Below are positions 8,878-17,257 of a DNA stretch of 64,000 nucleotides, piece after piece; within the stretch, counting starts at the first letter, position 1; each line of letters starts with the position of its first letter. A model generated the notes under the pieces. That model saw only the letters and a list, made by a program, of their open reading frames with translations. It did not search any database and was not told where the DNA came from. The stretch comes from Bacteroidota bacterium. Lineage in GTDB: Bacteria > Bacteroidota > Bacteroidia > Chitinophagales > Chitinophagaceae. The stretch is from positions 103,128 through 167,127 of the forward strand of contig VGGR01000003.1 in assembly GCA_016868585.1 (NCBI GenBank), given 5' to 3'. Position numbers and translations under genes: made by a program.

Positions 8878-9699
8878 ATGTCTTTTGCAGGTAAAACAGT
8901 TGTAATCACTGGTGCCACACGCGGTATCGGAAAGGCAATAGGACTTCGCTTGGCCCGTGAAGGAGCCAATATTGTTATTGCTGCAAAAAGTGTAGAAGAG
9001 AATCCTAAACTTGGCGGTACTATTTACACAGCCGCTGCAGAAATGGAAGCGGCTGGCGGTAAGGCCTTAGCTGTTCCCTGTGATATACGGTTTGAAGAAC
9101 AAATTCAACAGGTAGTTGATAAAGCCGTAGCACAATTTGGAGGAATTGATATCCTGATCAATAATGCTTCTGCCATTTCTTTAACTCCTACGGAACAAAC
9201 AGCAGCAAAGCGCTTTGATCTGATGTGTAGTATAAACGTGCGCGGAACTTTTCTGGTTACCAAGGCCTGCGTTCCTTTCCTTCGCAAAGGCAACAACCCG
9301 CATATTCTCACGCTATCTCCCCCCTTGAATCTTGATCCAAAATGGTTTGCCAATCATGTGGCCTATACGGTTAGCAAATACGATATGAGTTTGCTAACAA
9401 TAGGTTGGGCGAGGGAATTTAAGCAGGCGGGTATTGCTGCCAATGCGCTTTGGCCACGTACTACTATCGACACGGCGGCCGTAAGAAATTTATTAGGAGG
9501 ACAAATGCTGGCAAATATGAGCCGTAAACCGGAGATCCTTGCCGATGCTGCCTATTATATTCTAAACAAACCTGCCTCTACTTGCACAGGAAACCTTTTT
9601 CTCGATGAGCAAGTACTCGCTGGCGAAGGCATCACCGACCTGGATCATTATTCGGTGGTCCCTGGTGCTGAACTCTATACGGATTTATTTGTGGAGTGA
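8878..9699 (+). CDS. Short-chain dehydrogenase, HSDL2-like
   Basis: NAD(P)-dependent oxidoreductase with a classical Rossmann fold, 273 residues. It has TGATRGIGKA at residues 11-20 for cofactor binding, NNAS near 99-102 and YTVSK as the catalytic Tyr/Lys pair. The catalytic Ser is probably in LTLSPPLN. The long insertion after the cofactor strand (KSVEENPKLGGTIY) and the ALWPRTTIDTAA segment match the hydroxysteroid dehydrogenase-like 2 family, often linked to fatty-acid metabolism. The SCP2 domain of mammalian HSDL2 is absent. It follows the aldo/keto reductase closely. Confidence 0.9.
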   Translation: MSFAGKTVVITGATRGIGKAIGLRLAREGANIVIAAKSVEENPKLGGTIYTAAAEMEAAGGKALAVPCDIRFEEQIQQVVDKAVAQFGGIDILINNASAISLTPTEQTAAKRFDLMCSINVRGTFLVTKACVPFLRKGNNPHILTLSPPLNLDPKWFANHVAYTVSKYDMSLLTIGWAREFKQAGIAANALWPRTTIDTAAVRNLLGGQMLANMSRKPEILADAAYYILNKPASTCTGNLFLDEQVLAGEGITDLDHYSVVPGAELYTDLFVE

Positions 9700-9842
9700 A
9701 GGGTCAAAAATAATTATTGACTGCATACTCAAATTGTTCTATGAATAATTTATTAAAGGGGGAAATGCAGTGCTGCTCATAAAAAATCAGGAGAGAATTT
9801 ATTTGCATTGGATGAAACTGATTAACAACAGCGTAAACGCAT

Positions 9843-11390
9843 TTATACTTCCGTTGTTCCCTCTCCCTCAGTGTATGTTTTTTCAGGCTTCATCTGTGGG
9901 AACAATAATACATCTTGTATAGATGGATTGTTGGTCAGTAGCATACAGAGTCGATCAATGCCAAAACCAATACCCGCAGTAGGCGGCATTCCATATTCGA
10001 GTGCACGCAAGAAGTCCTGATCGATAAACATGGCTTCATTGTCGCCTCGCTCCGCTAATTTCACTTGTTCCTCAAAACGCTCACGTTGGTCGACAGGGTC
10101 ATTCAATTCGCTATAAGCGTTAGCGATTTCTTTTCCGTTGATCATTAACTCAAATCGTTCTACCAATCCTTGCTTATCCCGGTGTTTCTTGGTGAGCGGG
10201 CTCATTTCAACAGGATAGTCGATGATAAAAGTGGGTTGGATATAATGCTTATCACACTTTTCATCAAAGATGACATCAATGAGTTTGCCTTTGCCCATGG
10301 TATTATCAACATGAATATGCAATTGCTTACACACCGTACGCAATTGTTCTTCATTCATTCCGCTGACATCAATGCCTGTGTGTTCCTGAATGGCATCAAA
10401 AATACTAATGCGTTTAAAGGGTGCTTTGAATGAAATAGTTTTATCGCCTACGATAACATCCGTTGTATCGCACACATCAAGCGCTGCTTTCTCCAACAAC
10501 TGTTCAGTGGTTTCCATCATCCAGAAATAATCCTTGTACGCCGTATAAAATTCCAGAATGGTGAACTCGGGATTATGGGTTCTATCCATGCCTTCGTTAC
10601 GGAAATTGCGGCTGAACTCATACACCCAATCAAAACCACCTACGATCAATCGCTTTAAATACAACTCATTGGCAATACGTAAATAGAGTGGCATGTCCAA
10701 GGCATTATGATGCGTAATAAAAGGACGTGCTGCTGCACCTCCTGGTATACTTTGCAGAACAGGGGTATCCACTTCCAGGGCCCCACGCTCATTCAAAAAG
10801 GTGCGTATGGAATTGATCAATTTAGTTCGCTTGATAAACGTTTCTTTGACCGTGGGATTGATAATTAAATCCGCATAGCGCTGACGATACTTGAATTCAG
10901 GATCCGTTACTGCATCAAAGGTTTGCCCTTCGGCCTCTTTCACTATAGGTAATGGATGCAATGACTTACTTAGTAACGTAAACTCTTTAACATAAATAGT
11001 AAGCTCTCCTGTCTTTGTGCGGAACACGTATCCTTTGACTCCAATGAAATCCCCGATGTCTACTAATTTTTTCCAAACCACATCATAGAGTAGTTTGTCT
11101 TCACCGGAACAAATCTCATCACGTTTAATGTACACTTGCATTCTTCCCTTTGCATCTTGTAGCACAGCAAAATTTGCCTTTCCCATATCACGCACGCTCA
11201 TGATCCGACCAGCTATGCAGCAATCAGCATACTCTGCCATGTTATTATCAGTCACCTTCTTTTTGATATCCAAGGAATAAGTATTGACCGGATATAAGGG
11301 TGCCGGATAGGGTTCTATACCCATCATGATCAATTCCGCGAGTTTTTCGCGTCTTAATTGTTCCTGTTCTGAAAGTTGCAGTGTACTCAT
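9843..11390 (-). CDS. lysS: Lysyl-tRNA synthetase, class II
   Basis: Charges tRNA-Lys. The 515 residues carry an N-terminal OB-fold anticodon-binding domain (about 60-145, with GRIMSVRDMGKANF) and a class II catalytic core. Motif 2 is FRNEGMDRTHNPEF and motif 3 is GIGFGIDRLCMLL; PGGAAARPF is the conserved loop before motif 2. ATG 11390 is supported by a TTG/TACCTTTG promoter just upstream. The 143 bp between its stop and the convergent SDR gene hold no gene or convincing terminator. Confidence 0.98.
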   Translation of the reverse strand: MSTLQLSEQEQLRREKLAELIMMGIEPYPAPLYPVNTYSLDIKKKVTDNNMAEYADCCIAGRIMSVRDMGKANFAVLQDAKGRMQVYIKRDEICSGEDKLLYDVVWKKLVDIGDFIGVKGYVFRTKTGELTIYVKEFTLLSKSLHPLPIVKEAEGQTFDAVTDPEFKYRQRYADLIINPTVKETFIKRTKLINSIRTFLNERGALEVDTPVLQSIPGGAAARPFITHHNALDMPLYLRIANELYLKRLIVGGFDWVYEFSRNFRNEGMDRTHNPEFTILEFYTAYKDYFWMMETTEQLLEKAALDVCDTTDVIVGDKTISFKAPFKRISIFDAIQEHTGIDVSGMNEEQLRTVCKQLHIHVDNTMGKGKLIDVIFDEKCDKHYIQPTFIIDYPVEMSPLTKKHRDKQGLVERFELMINGKEIANAYSELNDPVDQRERFEEQVKLAERGDNEAMFIDQDFLRALEYGMPPTAGIGFGIDRLCMLLTNNPSIQDVLLFPQMKPEKTYTEGEGTTEV

Positions 11391-11417
11391 ATTCGGATTT
11401 TTCTGCTATTTCGCGCG

Positions 11418-11447
11418 CAAAGGTATTTGTTTGGTCCGGCGTATCAA
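11418..11447 (-). promoter_or_regulatory. Putative lysS promoter
   Basis: On the minus strand, TTG (11445-11447) and TACCTTTG (11418-11425) are separated by 19 bp. The lysS ATG lies 27 bp beyond the -7 box. Confidence 0.6.
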
Positions 11448-11451
11448 TGCA

Positions 11452-11475
11452 AAAGCCCCCTATGCAGGAGGCTTT
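11452..11475 (-). terminator. Rho-independent-type terminator after the beta-barrel gene
   Basis: On the minus strand AAAGCCTCC pairs with GGGGGCTTT and is followed by a short T stretch. It lies between the stop of the beta-barrel gene (11501) and the lysS promoter, so it probably separates the two minus-strand transcripts. Confidence 0.6.
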
Positions 11476-11482
11476 CGACAAT

Positions 11483-11495
11483 CCCGCAAGGCGGG
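11483..11495 (-). repeat. Second small GC hairpin upstream of the terminator
   Basis: CCCGC-AAG-GCGGG is a perfect 5-bp stem with a 3-nt loop, immediately after the beta-barrel stop codon. It probably acts with the adjacent terminator stem or protects the 3' end. Confidence 0.45.
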
Positions 11496-11500
11496 AAATA

Positions 11501-12172
11501 TTATTTATTCTTTACCCAGTAACTGATACGAAGACCCATAAAGTGATTACGAATGCCATCATCACCTGCCATTACAGGCATGATGTTACGCAATCCAATG
11601 GTGTAATTATATCCAATTGACCAACCTGCTTTTGTACGATAGCCAATAGTCATATTAACACCCCAGTCAGGTCCTTTGAAATCAGAAGCAGCTTGTGTAC
11701 CAAAGCTTACACTGCGTGCTCCGCTTGCTACAAATTCATTTTGTTGTGAGGAAACTGGATCTGTGTCCAATAAACGTGTTTCTACAAATGAAGGTAAGTC
11801 GGCAGCTAAAGTTGGTCCACCTCCCGCAAAGAAAGTACCACCTTTGCTGCACTTATGGTTGTAAAGTATATTGGCTTGCAGTTCGGCATAGCGAAGACTC
11901 CAATGACGCTGCTCTTTGAAGCTAACATTTTCAATTCTTCCTTTCTGCGAATAAAAAATTCCAGGTTGAAAACTAAAATTGCTTTTTGCAATTGAAGTTT
12001 CCATTACTAATCCAAGTGCATAGCCAATTTTTTGATCGTCTTTAATCAACGCACCACTCTTGGTTCCATATTGATTAGCCATTGTGATACCGCCTGTAAC
12101 ACCTACCAATGATTTTTGGGCAAGTAATGCAAAGGGGGTCAGGAGTGCAAACAGGAAAAACAATTTTTTCAT
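11501..12172 (-). CDS. Small outer-membrane beta-barrel protein (porin-family domain)
   Basis: A 223-residue exported protein with the signal peptide MKKLFFLFALLTPFALLAQ. The rest is alternating amphipathic strands with GVTGGIT at the start, FQPGIFYSQKG, and a final strand LRISYWVKNK. This resembles the OmpA/PorT-like 8- to 10-strand barrel domain common in Bacteroidota (outer membrane protein beta-barrel domain). There are no catalytic motifs and the function is unknown. It appears monocistronic, with a TATCTTTG box upstream and a terminator downstream. Confidence 0.75.
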   Translation of the reverse strand: MKKLFFLFALLTPFALLAQKSLVGVTGGITMANQYGTKSGALIKDDQKIGYALGLVMETSIAKSNFSFQPGIFYSQKGRIENVSFKEQRHWSLRYAELQANILYNHKCSKGGTFFAGGGPTLAADLPSFVETRLLDTDPVSSQQNEFVASGARSVSFGTQAASDFKGPDWGVNMTIGYRTKAGWSIGYNYTIGLRNIMPVMAGDDGIRNHFMGLRISYWVKNK

Positions 12173-12239
12173 ATCAGTTTTTTTGGTTCAGCTAAAACGG
12201 CAACCTAAGTTAAGCATTTACTACTTAAGCTGTTGCGTG

Positions 12240-12247
12240 CAAAGATA
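12240..12247 (-). promoter_or_regulatory. Putative -7 element for the beta-barrel gene
   Basis: TATCTTTG on the minus strand, followed by TGC, with a leader of about 65 nt before the ATG at 12172. The -33 region is not a clean TTG. Confidence 0.45.
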
Positions 12248-12321
12248 TTTTAGTTTCCCTAAACTTTGGCAGAATCGCCCTGATAATATTTAAAGGGGAT
12301 TCGGATTTAATTTATTGTAAA

Positions 12322-13209
12322 TCAAGAAACTACTGAGTAAAGCAAGACCTGCCAGGCAGTACCGGCCTCCCCTTTGCTCAGTAATTGGCTGGCATAACGG
12401 TGTATTTCCAATTCCATCTGGTCCGGATTAACAGAAAAGTAGTGAACAATTTGTTTTAAATGGGGGTCTTGAAATGCCGGATCAAGGGGAGGAATACTGG
12501 CAAAATTAGCCAGTTGACCCAAGTCGTTCCCGGTTAAAATTTGACTGGTCCGAATGGCAGACGGTAAGGAATCAATTCCCATGCCTAGCGAAGTATTCGG
12601 TTTGGGAACCTGAAATAAATTTTGTTCGTTTACAACCGTATACCAATCCTCTCCAAGTCTGCCTACTAAGGGTAGATGACGGGGGTCCATTTTTTTATTT
12701 TCATCCAGCAAGGTATCGTTGATATGCATACATAGCACTTCGCATATCACCAAGTTACCTGCTCCTCTTTCATTGCCCAATGGTTTTACTTCAATAACCG
12801 CACATTCCAGCTGTATCTTACTTTCTTTTACCAATGGAGGATTGATGCGGGTGGCAGGTGTAGCAGTAAAACCAGCTTTTTCAAATTCATTTACTTCCTT
12901 GGGAAACTCACAACTGGCCAGCGATTGTTGTTGCACCATGTCCAATGTAACTATATTGATAGCTACTTCAGGCACTGCCGATACATTTTCTAAGGTATGT
13001 TTAACGCTATTGTCCCTTATCCGTCTGGCAGGTGAAAAAATTACAATGGGGGGATTAGAAGAGAAAACATTAAAGAAACTAAACGGACTTAGATTAACGT
13101 TTCCTTTCTGATCGATGGTAGATGCAAAACAAATAGGTCTTGGTGCTACAGCATTATGCAAATAATACTGTCGGTCTGCCGGGCTTAGTTTTGAAAAATC
13201 AAATAACAT
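12322..13209 (-). CDS. Flavin reductase-like FMN-binding protein
   Basis: A 295-residue protein of the flavin reductase/DIM6-NTAB family with a split beta-barrel FMN-binding domain. HNAVAPRPICFAST near the start and NLSPFSFFNVFSSNPP form the FMN contact region; VAINIVT and LECAVIEVKPLG belong to the later barrel. The C-terminal 90 residues (after LPLVGRLGEDWY) are an extension typical of the Bacteroidota members. It starts immediately after the fumarylacetoacetase stop with no gap, so it is surely co-transcribed. A role in aromatic-acid catabolism is inferred from that pairing only. Confidence 0.85.
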   Translation of the reverse strand: MLFDFSKLSPADRQYYLHNAVAPRPICFASTIDQKGNVNLSPFSFFNVFSSNPPIVIFSPARRIRDNSVKHTLENVSAVPEVAINIVTLDMVQQQSLASCEFPKEVNEFEKAGFTATPATRINPPLVKESKIQLECAVIEVKPLGNERGAGNLVICEVLCMHINDTLLDENKKMDPRHLPLVGRLGEDWYTVVNEQNLFQVPKPNTSLGMGIDSLPSAIRTSQILTGNDLGQLANFASIPPLDPAFQDPHLKQIVHYFSVNPDQMELEIHRYASQLLSKGEAGTAWQVLLYSVVS

Positions 13210-14226
13210 TTAAGACGGTCCCTTTTTTTTCTGTTTCAAAATACTCCAGTTCTCTTCTTCTTTAACAATGGTATTGGTTAATTTTCCCAAATTTTCAATT
13301 TCCATTTCTACTACGTCATCTGCCTGCAACCATTGCTCTTTATAAAGTGGGTCATTCAATTTTCCTGTTCCATTCAGTTCTAAAAAACACCCCGTGCCTA
13401 CTGTTCCGCTTCCGATCACATCACCGGGATAAAGATCTACTCCATAAGAAGCTCTTTCGATAATCTCTGCAAAGGTCCAATCCATATCGCCCAAATTACC
13501 CGCACTCACCTGAACGCCATTCACCTTGCAGGTCATAGAAAGATTCCAGCTCAGCCCCTGGTGGTTAGGTTTTGGTGCAGTAACAAAAGGTTCCAGTTCG
13601 TCCAATGTTACTAACCAAGGGCCGATCACCGTTGAAAAATCTTTGCCTTTAGCGGGTCCCAGATTTAACAACATTTCCTCCATTTGTAAGGTTCTTGCGC
13701 TCATATCATTCATGATCATCAACCCGGCAATATGTTGGTCCGCCTCTGTAGCGCGAATGTTTCTTCCCTGTTTGCTAATTACAATTGCTGCCTCGAGTTC
13801 AAAGTCTAATTTTTCAAAATGATCAGGCATGCAGCGAATAGGCCCTGGCCCTTGGATGCTATGATGATTGGTAAAATAAAAAATCGGATACTCGTCAAAC
13901 TGGGGGGTCATATCCACTTTTCGGTTACGGCGGGCTGCTGCCACATGTTGCCGAAAAGCATATCCGTCTCTGCAGGAGGAGGGAAAAGGAACAGGGGCCA
14001 TCAACTGTAAATTTTCAATGGACTGTCCTCCGCTTATCAAGCGTTGTCCTTCCTTGATGAGCATTTCCCCGGCCTGTGCCACGGGAAAATAATCGTCCCA
14101 AAAATTGAGCAACAGATTCATGCTGTTTGGTAATTCCGGGTGAAGCAGCTCCATGTCGTAAACAATACCGTTGCTCAACACACCCAGCTGCTCGCAGCCT
14201 TCTTTGTAGTAGCTCAATAATTTCAT
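13210..14226 (-). CDS. Fumarylacetoacetate hydrolase family protein
   Basis: Probably cleaves fumarylacetoacetate to fumarate and acetoacetate, the last step of tyrosine/homogentisate breakdown. The 338 residues include an N-terminal FAH_N domain and a C-terminal FAH core. FELEAAIV carries the Asp/Glu metal ligands, followed by NDMSART, KGKDFSTVIGPWLVT and GDVIGSGTVGTGCFLE, all characteristic. The length and the segment RDGYAFRQHVAAARRNR match the bacterial fumarylacetoacetase branch rather than the shorter acylpyruvases. It is upstream of and abuts the flavin-reductase gene. Homogentisate dioxygenase is not in the window, so pathway membership is inference. Confidence 0.87.
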   Translation of the reverse strand: MKLLSYYKEGCEQLGVLSNGIVYDMELLHPELPNSMNLLLNFWDDYFPVAQAGEMLIKEGQRLISGGQSIENLQLMAPVPFPSSCRDGYAFRQHVAAARRNRKVDMTPQFDEYPIFYFTNHHSIQGPGPIRCMPDHFEKLDFELEAAIVISKQGRNIRATEADQHIAGLMIMNDMSARTLQMEEMLLNLGPAKGKDFSTVIGPWLVTLDELEPFVTAPKPNHQGLSWNLSMTCKVNGVQVSAGNLGDMDWTFAEIIERASYGVDLYPGDVIGSGTVGTGCFLELNGTGKLNDPLYKEQWLQADDVVEMEIENLGKLTNTIVKEEENWSILKQKKKGPS

Positions 14227-14299
14227 GGGTGCAACATTCGTTAAGCGAAGTTAATGATGTTGGCATGACCTTGTTAGTTTTTTCCAACGAAACCCGTAT

Positions 14300-14307
14300 T
14301 ATCTTTG
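14300..14307 (+). promoter_or_regulatory. Putative -7 element for the fatty-acid hydroxylase gene
   Basis: TATCTTTG followed by GCGCT and the ATG at 14312, giving a very short leader. No well-placed TTG was found upstream. Confidence 0.45.
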
Positions 14308-14311
14308 CGCT

Positions 14312-14980
14312 ATGGAATTCGAAAAAATACATAATAAAGGACATGCGCGTTTGTTTGAAAACCAATTGTTGGAAACCTTCACTAAAACGCACCCACTGGT
14401 TATCTGGGGGATGTATTTGCCAGTTATCGTCTATTTTTTATACCGCTCAGGCAATACGTTTGATTTTCCCACACTAACCATTGCATTGGTTTTTTCAGGC
14501 GGAATTTTATTTTGGTCCTTTTTTGAATATATGGCACATCGATTCTTATTTCATTGGGTTACAACGTCACCACTGGCTACAAAATTTGTATATACACTAC
14601 ATGGTAATCATCATCATTATCCACGAGATCGTCAACGTTTGTTTATGCCTCCACTTCCCAGCTTATTAATGTCCACCACTCTTTTTTTACTGATGCGCGC
14701 GGGAATGGGTTCATATGTATTTATGTTCTTTCCTGGTTTTATTTTGGGCTATCTCTTATATGGCTCCATGCATTATGCTATTCATGCCTGGAATCCTCCA
14801 TTTAAATGGATGAAGCCCCTATGGAGAAACCATCATTTGCATCATTATAAAAACGAGCATCAGGGTTTTGGCGTAAGCTCCACACTATGGGATCATGTTT
14901 TTGGCACTATGGTTGACCTACATAGAGAACAAGAAGACCAGGGAAAGGTCAACGCATTGATGTTTGAAAAGAAGTCTTGA
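14312..14980 (+). CDS. Fatty-acid 2-hydroxylase-like membrane di-iron oxygenase
   Basis: Integral-membrane hydroxylase of the sterol desaturase/FA hydroxylase superfamily, 222 residues. The histidine clusters that bind two irons are all present: HRFLFH, HGNHHHYP, HYAIH and NHHLHHY. These lie between hydrophobic segments. The stretch RDRQRLFMPPLPS is typical of FA2H/Scs7-like enzymes that hydroxylate acyl chains at C2, including those of sphingolipids. No cytochrome b5 domain is fused. Chitinophagaceae make sphingolipids and hydroxy-fatty acids, so this role is plausible but inferred; a carotenoid hydroxylase role is less likely given the motif spacing. Confidence 0.85.
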   Translation: MEFEKIHNKGHARLFENQLLETFTKTHPLVIWGMYLPVIVYFLYRSGNTFDFPTLTIALVFSGGILFWSFFEYMAHRFLFHWVTTSPLATKFVYTLHGNHHHYPRDRQRLFMPPLPSLLMSTTLFLLMRAGMGSYVFMFFPGFILGYLLYGSMHYAIHAWNPPFKWMKPLWRNHHLHHYKNEHQGFGVSSTLWDHVFGTMVDLHREQEDQGKVNALMFEKKS

Positions 14981-14994
14981 AAAATTCAAGCCCG

Positions 14995-15018
14995 TTCTTG
15001 TGCTTCAAATTACAAGAA
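14995..15018. terminator. Inverted repeat between convergent genes
   Basis: TTCTTGT and ACAAGAA form a 7-bp stem with a 10-nt loop between the hydroxylase stop and the PLP-enzyme stop. Neither strand has a T tract, so terminator function is uncertain. Confidence 0.3.
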
Positions 15019-15031
15019 GTCGCTGATGCAA

Positions 15032-16186
15032 TTATCCGAGGGCTTGCGCTAGATCTTCAATCAGATCATCGGCATCTTCAATTCCTACTGACAAGCGAAT
15101 TAATGTATCAGACAAACCATTTTTAATTCGTTCCTCTTGAGGAATAGAGGCATGCGTCATGGTGGCGGGATGATTGATCAGGGACTCAACACCACCTAAA
15201 CTTTCTGCTAATGAAAATAAGCGGGTAGCAGAGAGCACTCGCTTTGTTTCTTCTATGGAATCGCCAGTTAGCTCAAAGGAGATCATTCCACCAAATCCTT
15301 TCATTTGTTTTTTAGCAACAAGATGATTGTGGTGAGAAGCCAAACCAGGCCAGTAAACTTTTTTAACTTTTGGGTGTGCAACTAACCAGTTTGCGATCTT
15401 CTCTCCGTTCGCATTATGCGCTTTCATTCGTAAACCAAGCGTTTTGAGGCCTCGAAGAACCAGAAAGCAGTCCATTGGTCCTGGTACTGCACCACTACTT
15501 TTTTGAATAAAGTGTAATTGATCACGCAGGGATTCATCCTTTACTACCAAAGCACCTTGTATTACATCACTGTGCCCGCCCAGGTATTTAGTAGCGGAGT
15601 GCATCACCATATCTGCTCCTAATAATATGGGTTGTTGTAGTGCAGGAGAGGCAAACGTGTTATCTACCGCAAGTAATATTCCCTGTTTTTTTGCCAGGGT
15701 GGCAATTGCTTCAATATCACTCACGTTCATCAACGGATTGGTAGGGGTTTCCAGCCAGATCAGTTTTGTGTTAGGCGTAATGGCCTTTGCTACGTTGGCA
15801 GCATCGGTGGTATTCACCATATGAAAAGTGATACCCAAGCGCTGAAAGATTTTTGTAAACTGCCTATAGGTTCCTCCATACATGTCATTACCGCACACCA
15901 CTTCGTCTCCCACCGCTAATAATTTAATTACTGCATCGGTAGCGGCCACCCCACTGCTAAAGGAAAGCCCATAATTACCGCCCTCCAATAAAGCAAGGGC
16001 TTCCTCCAAAGCTTTACGCGTGGGGTTTTGGCTTCTGGCATATTCAAATCCCTGATTGACACCTGGTGACTCTTGTACATAGGTAGAGGTTTGATAAATG
16101 GGCGTCATGATGGCCCCGGTACTAGGATCAGGATGTGCCCCGGCATGCACATAGCGGGTATCGGCTTTCCAGTTTTTTGTTTTCAT
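15032..16186 (-). CDS. Cys/Met metabolism PLP enzyme (cystathionine gamma-synthase/lyase type)
   Basis: Trans-sulfuration enzyme, fold-type I PLP-dependent, 384 residues from ATG 16186. YARSQNPTR binds the PLP phosphate across the dimer. ETPTNP is conserved, the PLP-stacking/Asp region is AVDNTFASP, and the PLP-forming Lys is in SATKYLGGHSD. The C-terminal SLGGVESLINHPATMTHAS is characteristic of the family. The sequence does not clearly separate cystathionine gamma-synthase from gamma-lyase; many Bacteroidota members act as gamma-lyase or synthase. A GTG two codons upstream is an alternative start. The hydrolase gene ends 2 bp upstream of the ATG. Confidence 0.92.
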   Translation of the reverse strand: MKTKNWKADTRYVHAGAHPDPSTGAIMTPIYQTSTYVQESPGVNQGFEYARSQNPTRKALEEALALLEGGNYGLSFSSGVAATDAVIKLLAVGDEVVCGNDMYGGTYRQFTKIFQRLGITFHMVNTTDAANVAKAITPNTKLIWLETPTNPLMNVSDIEAIATLAKKQGILLAVDNTFASPALQQPILLGADMVMHSATKYLGGHSDVIQGALVVKDESLRDQLHFIQKSSGAVPGPMDCFLVLRGLKTLGLRMKAHNANGEKIANWLVAHPKVKKVYWPGLASHHNHLVAKKQMKGFGGMISFELTGDSIEETKRVLSATRLFSLAESLGGVESLINHPATMTHASIPQEERIKNGLSDTLIRLSVGIEDADDLIEDLAQALG

Positions 16187-16188
16187 GC

Positions 16189-17154
16189 TCACAAAATACG
16201 AATTGGACGAATAAATTTTATGATTTCCTGAACCATTGAAGAAGCGATGGGCAATGCAGGGTCGTTATACGTTTTGATATTATCAACTCGATTGTCGGAA
16301 GTAACCAACTTAAAAACATGATTCATATTTTCTACAACTGCCAGACGCGCGTCAGGTTTAATTTTTTGCAGCAGTAACGCATCGGCTACTTGTACTTGAA
16401 TGTCTTTATTGCCTTGCACCAATAAAACCGGACAGCGAAGTGTTTGTAGCAATTTGCCCGGGTCGTAGCGTAGCCAAGAAATGATATAGGGTTGCACAGA
16501 AGGCCTGAAGATGGAGAACAAAAATGGATTGGGCTTTGCAATTCGTTGGCCTGCCAACAAGGTGTCGAGATAGCGATTGGCTAACACCACGAGGGAGTCA
16601 GGCCCGCCGCCCTCTTTAAATTGCTCTCGAAGCACCTGATCAATGGGTCTTCCTGCGCCCGCCAAACTAATAAAGCCTTTGAGTTTTGCTTGCTGCGCAG
16701 CCACCAGGCCTATTAGCGAACCTTCGCTATGTCCGGCAATATATATTTTTTTATACCCCTTTTTGCGCAGCCAAGCGATCCAAGCCAATGCATCATTGGC
16801 GCCATCTTCAAATCGCATATTCTCCTCCTTTAAACCTCTAACCTGACTTTCCCCGACTCCTTTTTTATCATAACGCAAGGAAGCAATACCATACTTGGCT
16901 AAACTGTCTGCGAGTTGCAATAAAGAATTATTTTTTCCTTTTATTAATTTGCTGTTTCCGTCCCGATCCGTAGGTCCTGATCCCGCAATGATTAACACCA
17001 CGGGGGGCTTTCTAACTCCACGCGGTGTAAACAGGGTGCCTGAAAGAGCACCATCTTGTAGAGGAATACTGCAATCAATGGAATCTTTACCAGTCTGCTG
17101 TGCCTGCGTAAAAGAGGTAAAAATCAATAATAGCGGGAATAGTAAAAATTGCAT
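16189..17154 (-). CDS. Secreted alpha/beta hydrolase
   Basis: A 321-residue serine hydrolase with a signal peptide (MQFLLFPLLLIFTSFTQAQ). VLIIAGSGPTDRDGNS forms the oxyanion-hole region. The nucleophile elbow is GHSEGS, the acid is probably Asp in QGNKDIQV, and the general base is His in ENMNHVFK. This pattern matches the YqiA/Est-type 'alpha/beta hydrolase, serine aminopeptidase S33-like' group. ATG 17154 is preferred over a TTG nine codons upstream because it opens on the signal peptide. It is the first gene of a two-gene operon with the PLP enzyme. Substrate unknown. Confidence 0.85.
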   Translation of the reverse strand: MQFLLFPLLLIFTSFTQAQQTGKDSIDCSIPLQDGALSGTLFTPRGVRKPPVVLIIAGSGPTDRDGNSKLIKGKNNSLLQLADSLAKYGIASLRYDKKGVGESQVRGLKEENMRFEDGANDALAWIAWLRKKGYKKIYIAGHSEGSLIGLVAAQQAKLKGFISLAGAGRPIDQVLREQFKEGGGPDSLVVLANRYLDTLLAGQRIAKPNPFLFSIFRPSVQPYIISWLRYDPGKLLQTLRCPVLLVQGNKDIQVQVADALLLQKIKPDARLAVVENMNHVFKLVTSDNRVDNIKTYNDPALPIASSMVQEIIKFIRPIRIL

Positions 17155-17174
17155 GCAACAAATTTCAGTACATT

Positions 17175-17202
17175 TTGACAATTATATGAAACTATATCTT
17201 TG
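17175..17202 (+). promoter_or_regulatory. Promoter of the deoxyhypusine synthase-like gene
   Basis: TTG (17175-17177), 17 bp, then TATCTTTG (17195-17202) is one of the best matches in the window to the Bacteroidota consensus. The leader is about 50 nt and can fold CCGCC (17205-17209) with GGCGG (17239-17243), enclosing a TCAC/GTGA stem at 17219-17232. Confidence 0.65.
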
Positions 17203-17257
17203 CACCGCCCGCATTGTCTCACGGTATTGTGATCTGAAGGCGGATCAAATTTAATCT

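Noticed and set aside
9700..9842. AT-rich imperfect palindrome between the SDR and lysS genes
   Set aside because: No GC-rich stem or T tract; it does not look like a terminator, and no gene is present in the spacer.
11248..11481. Minus-strand reading frame over the lysS promoter
   Set aside because: It overlaps the lysS start in another frame, has no family resemblance and includes the terminator stem.
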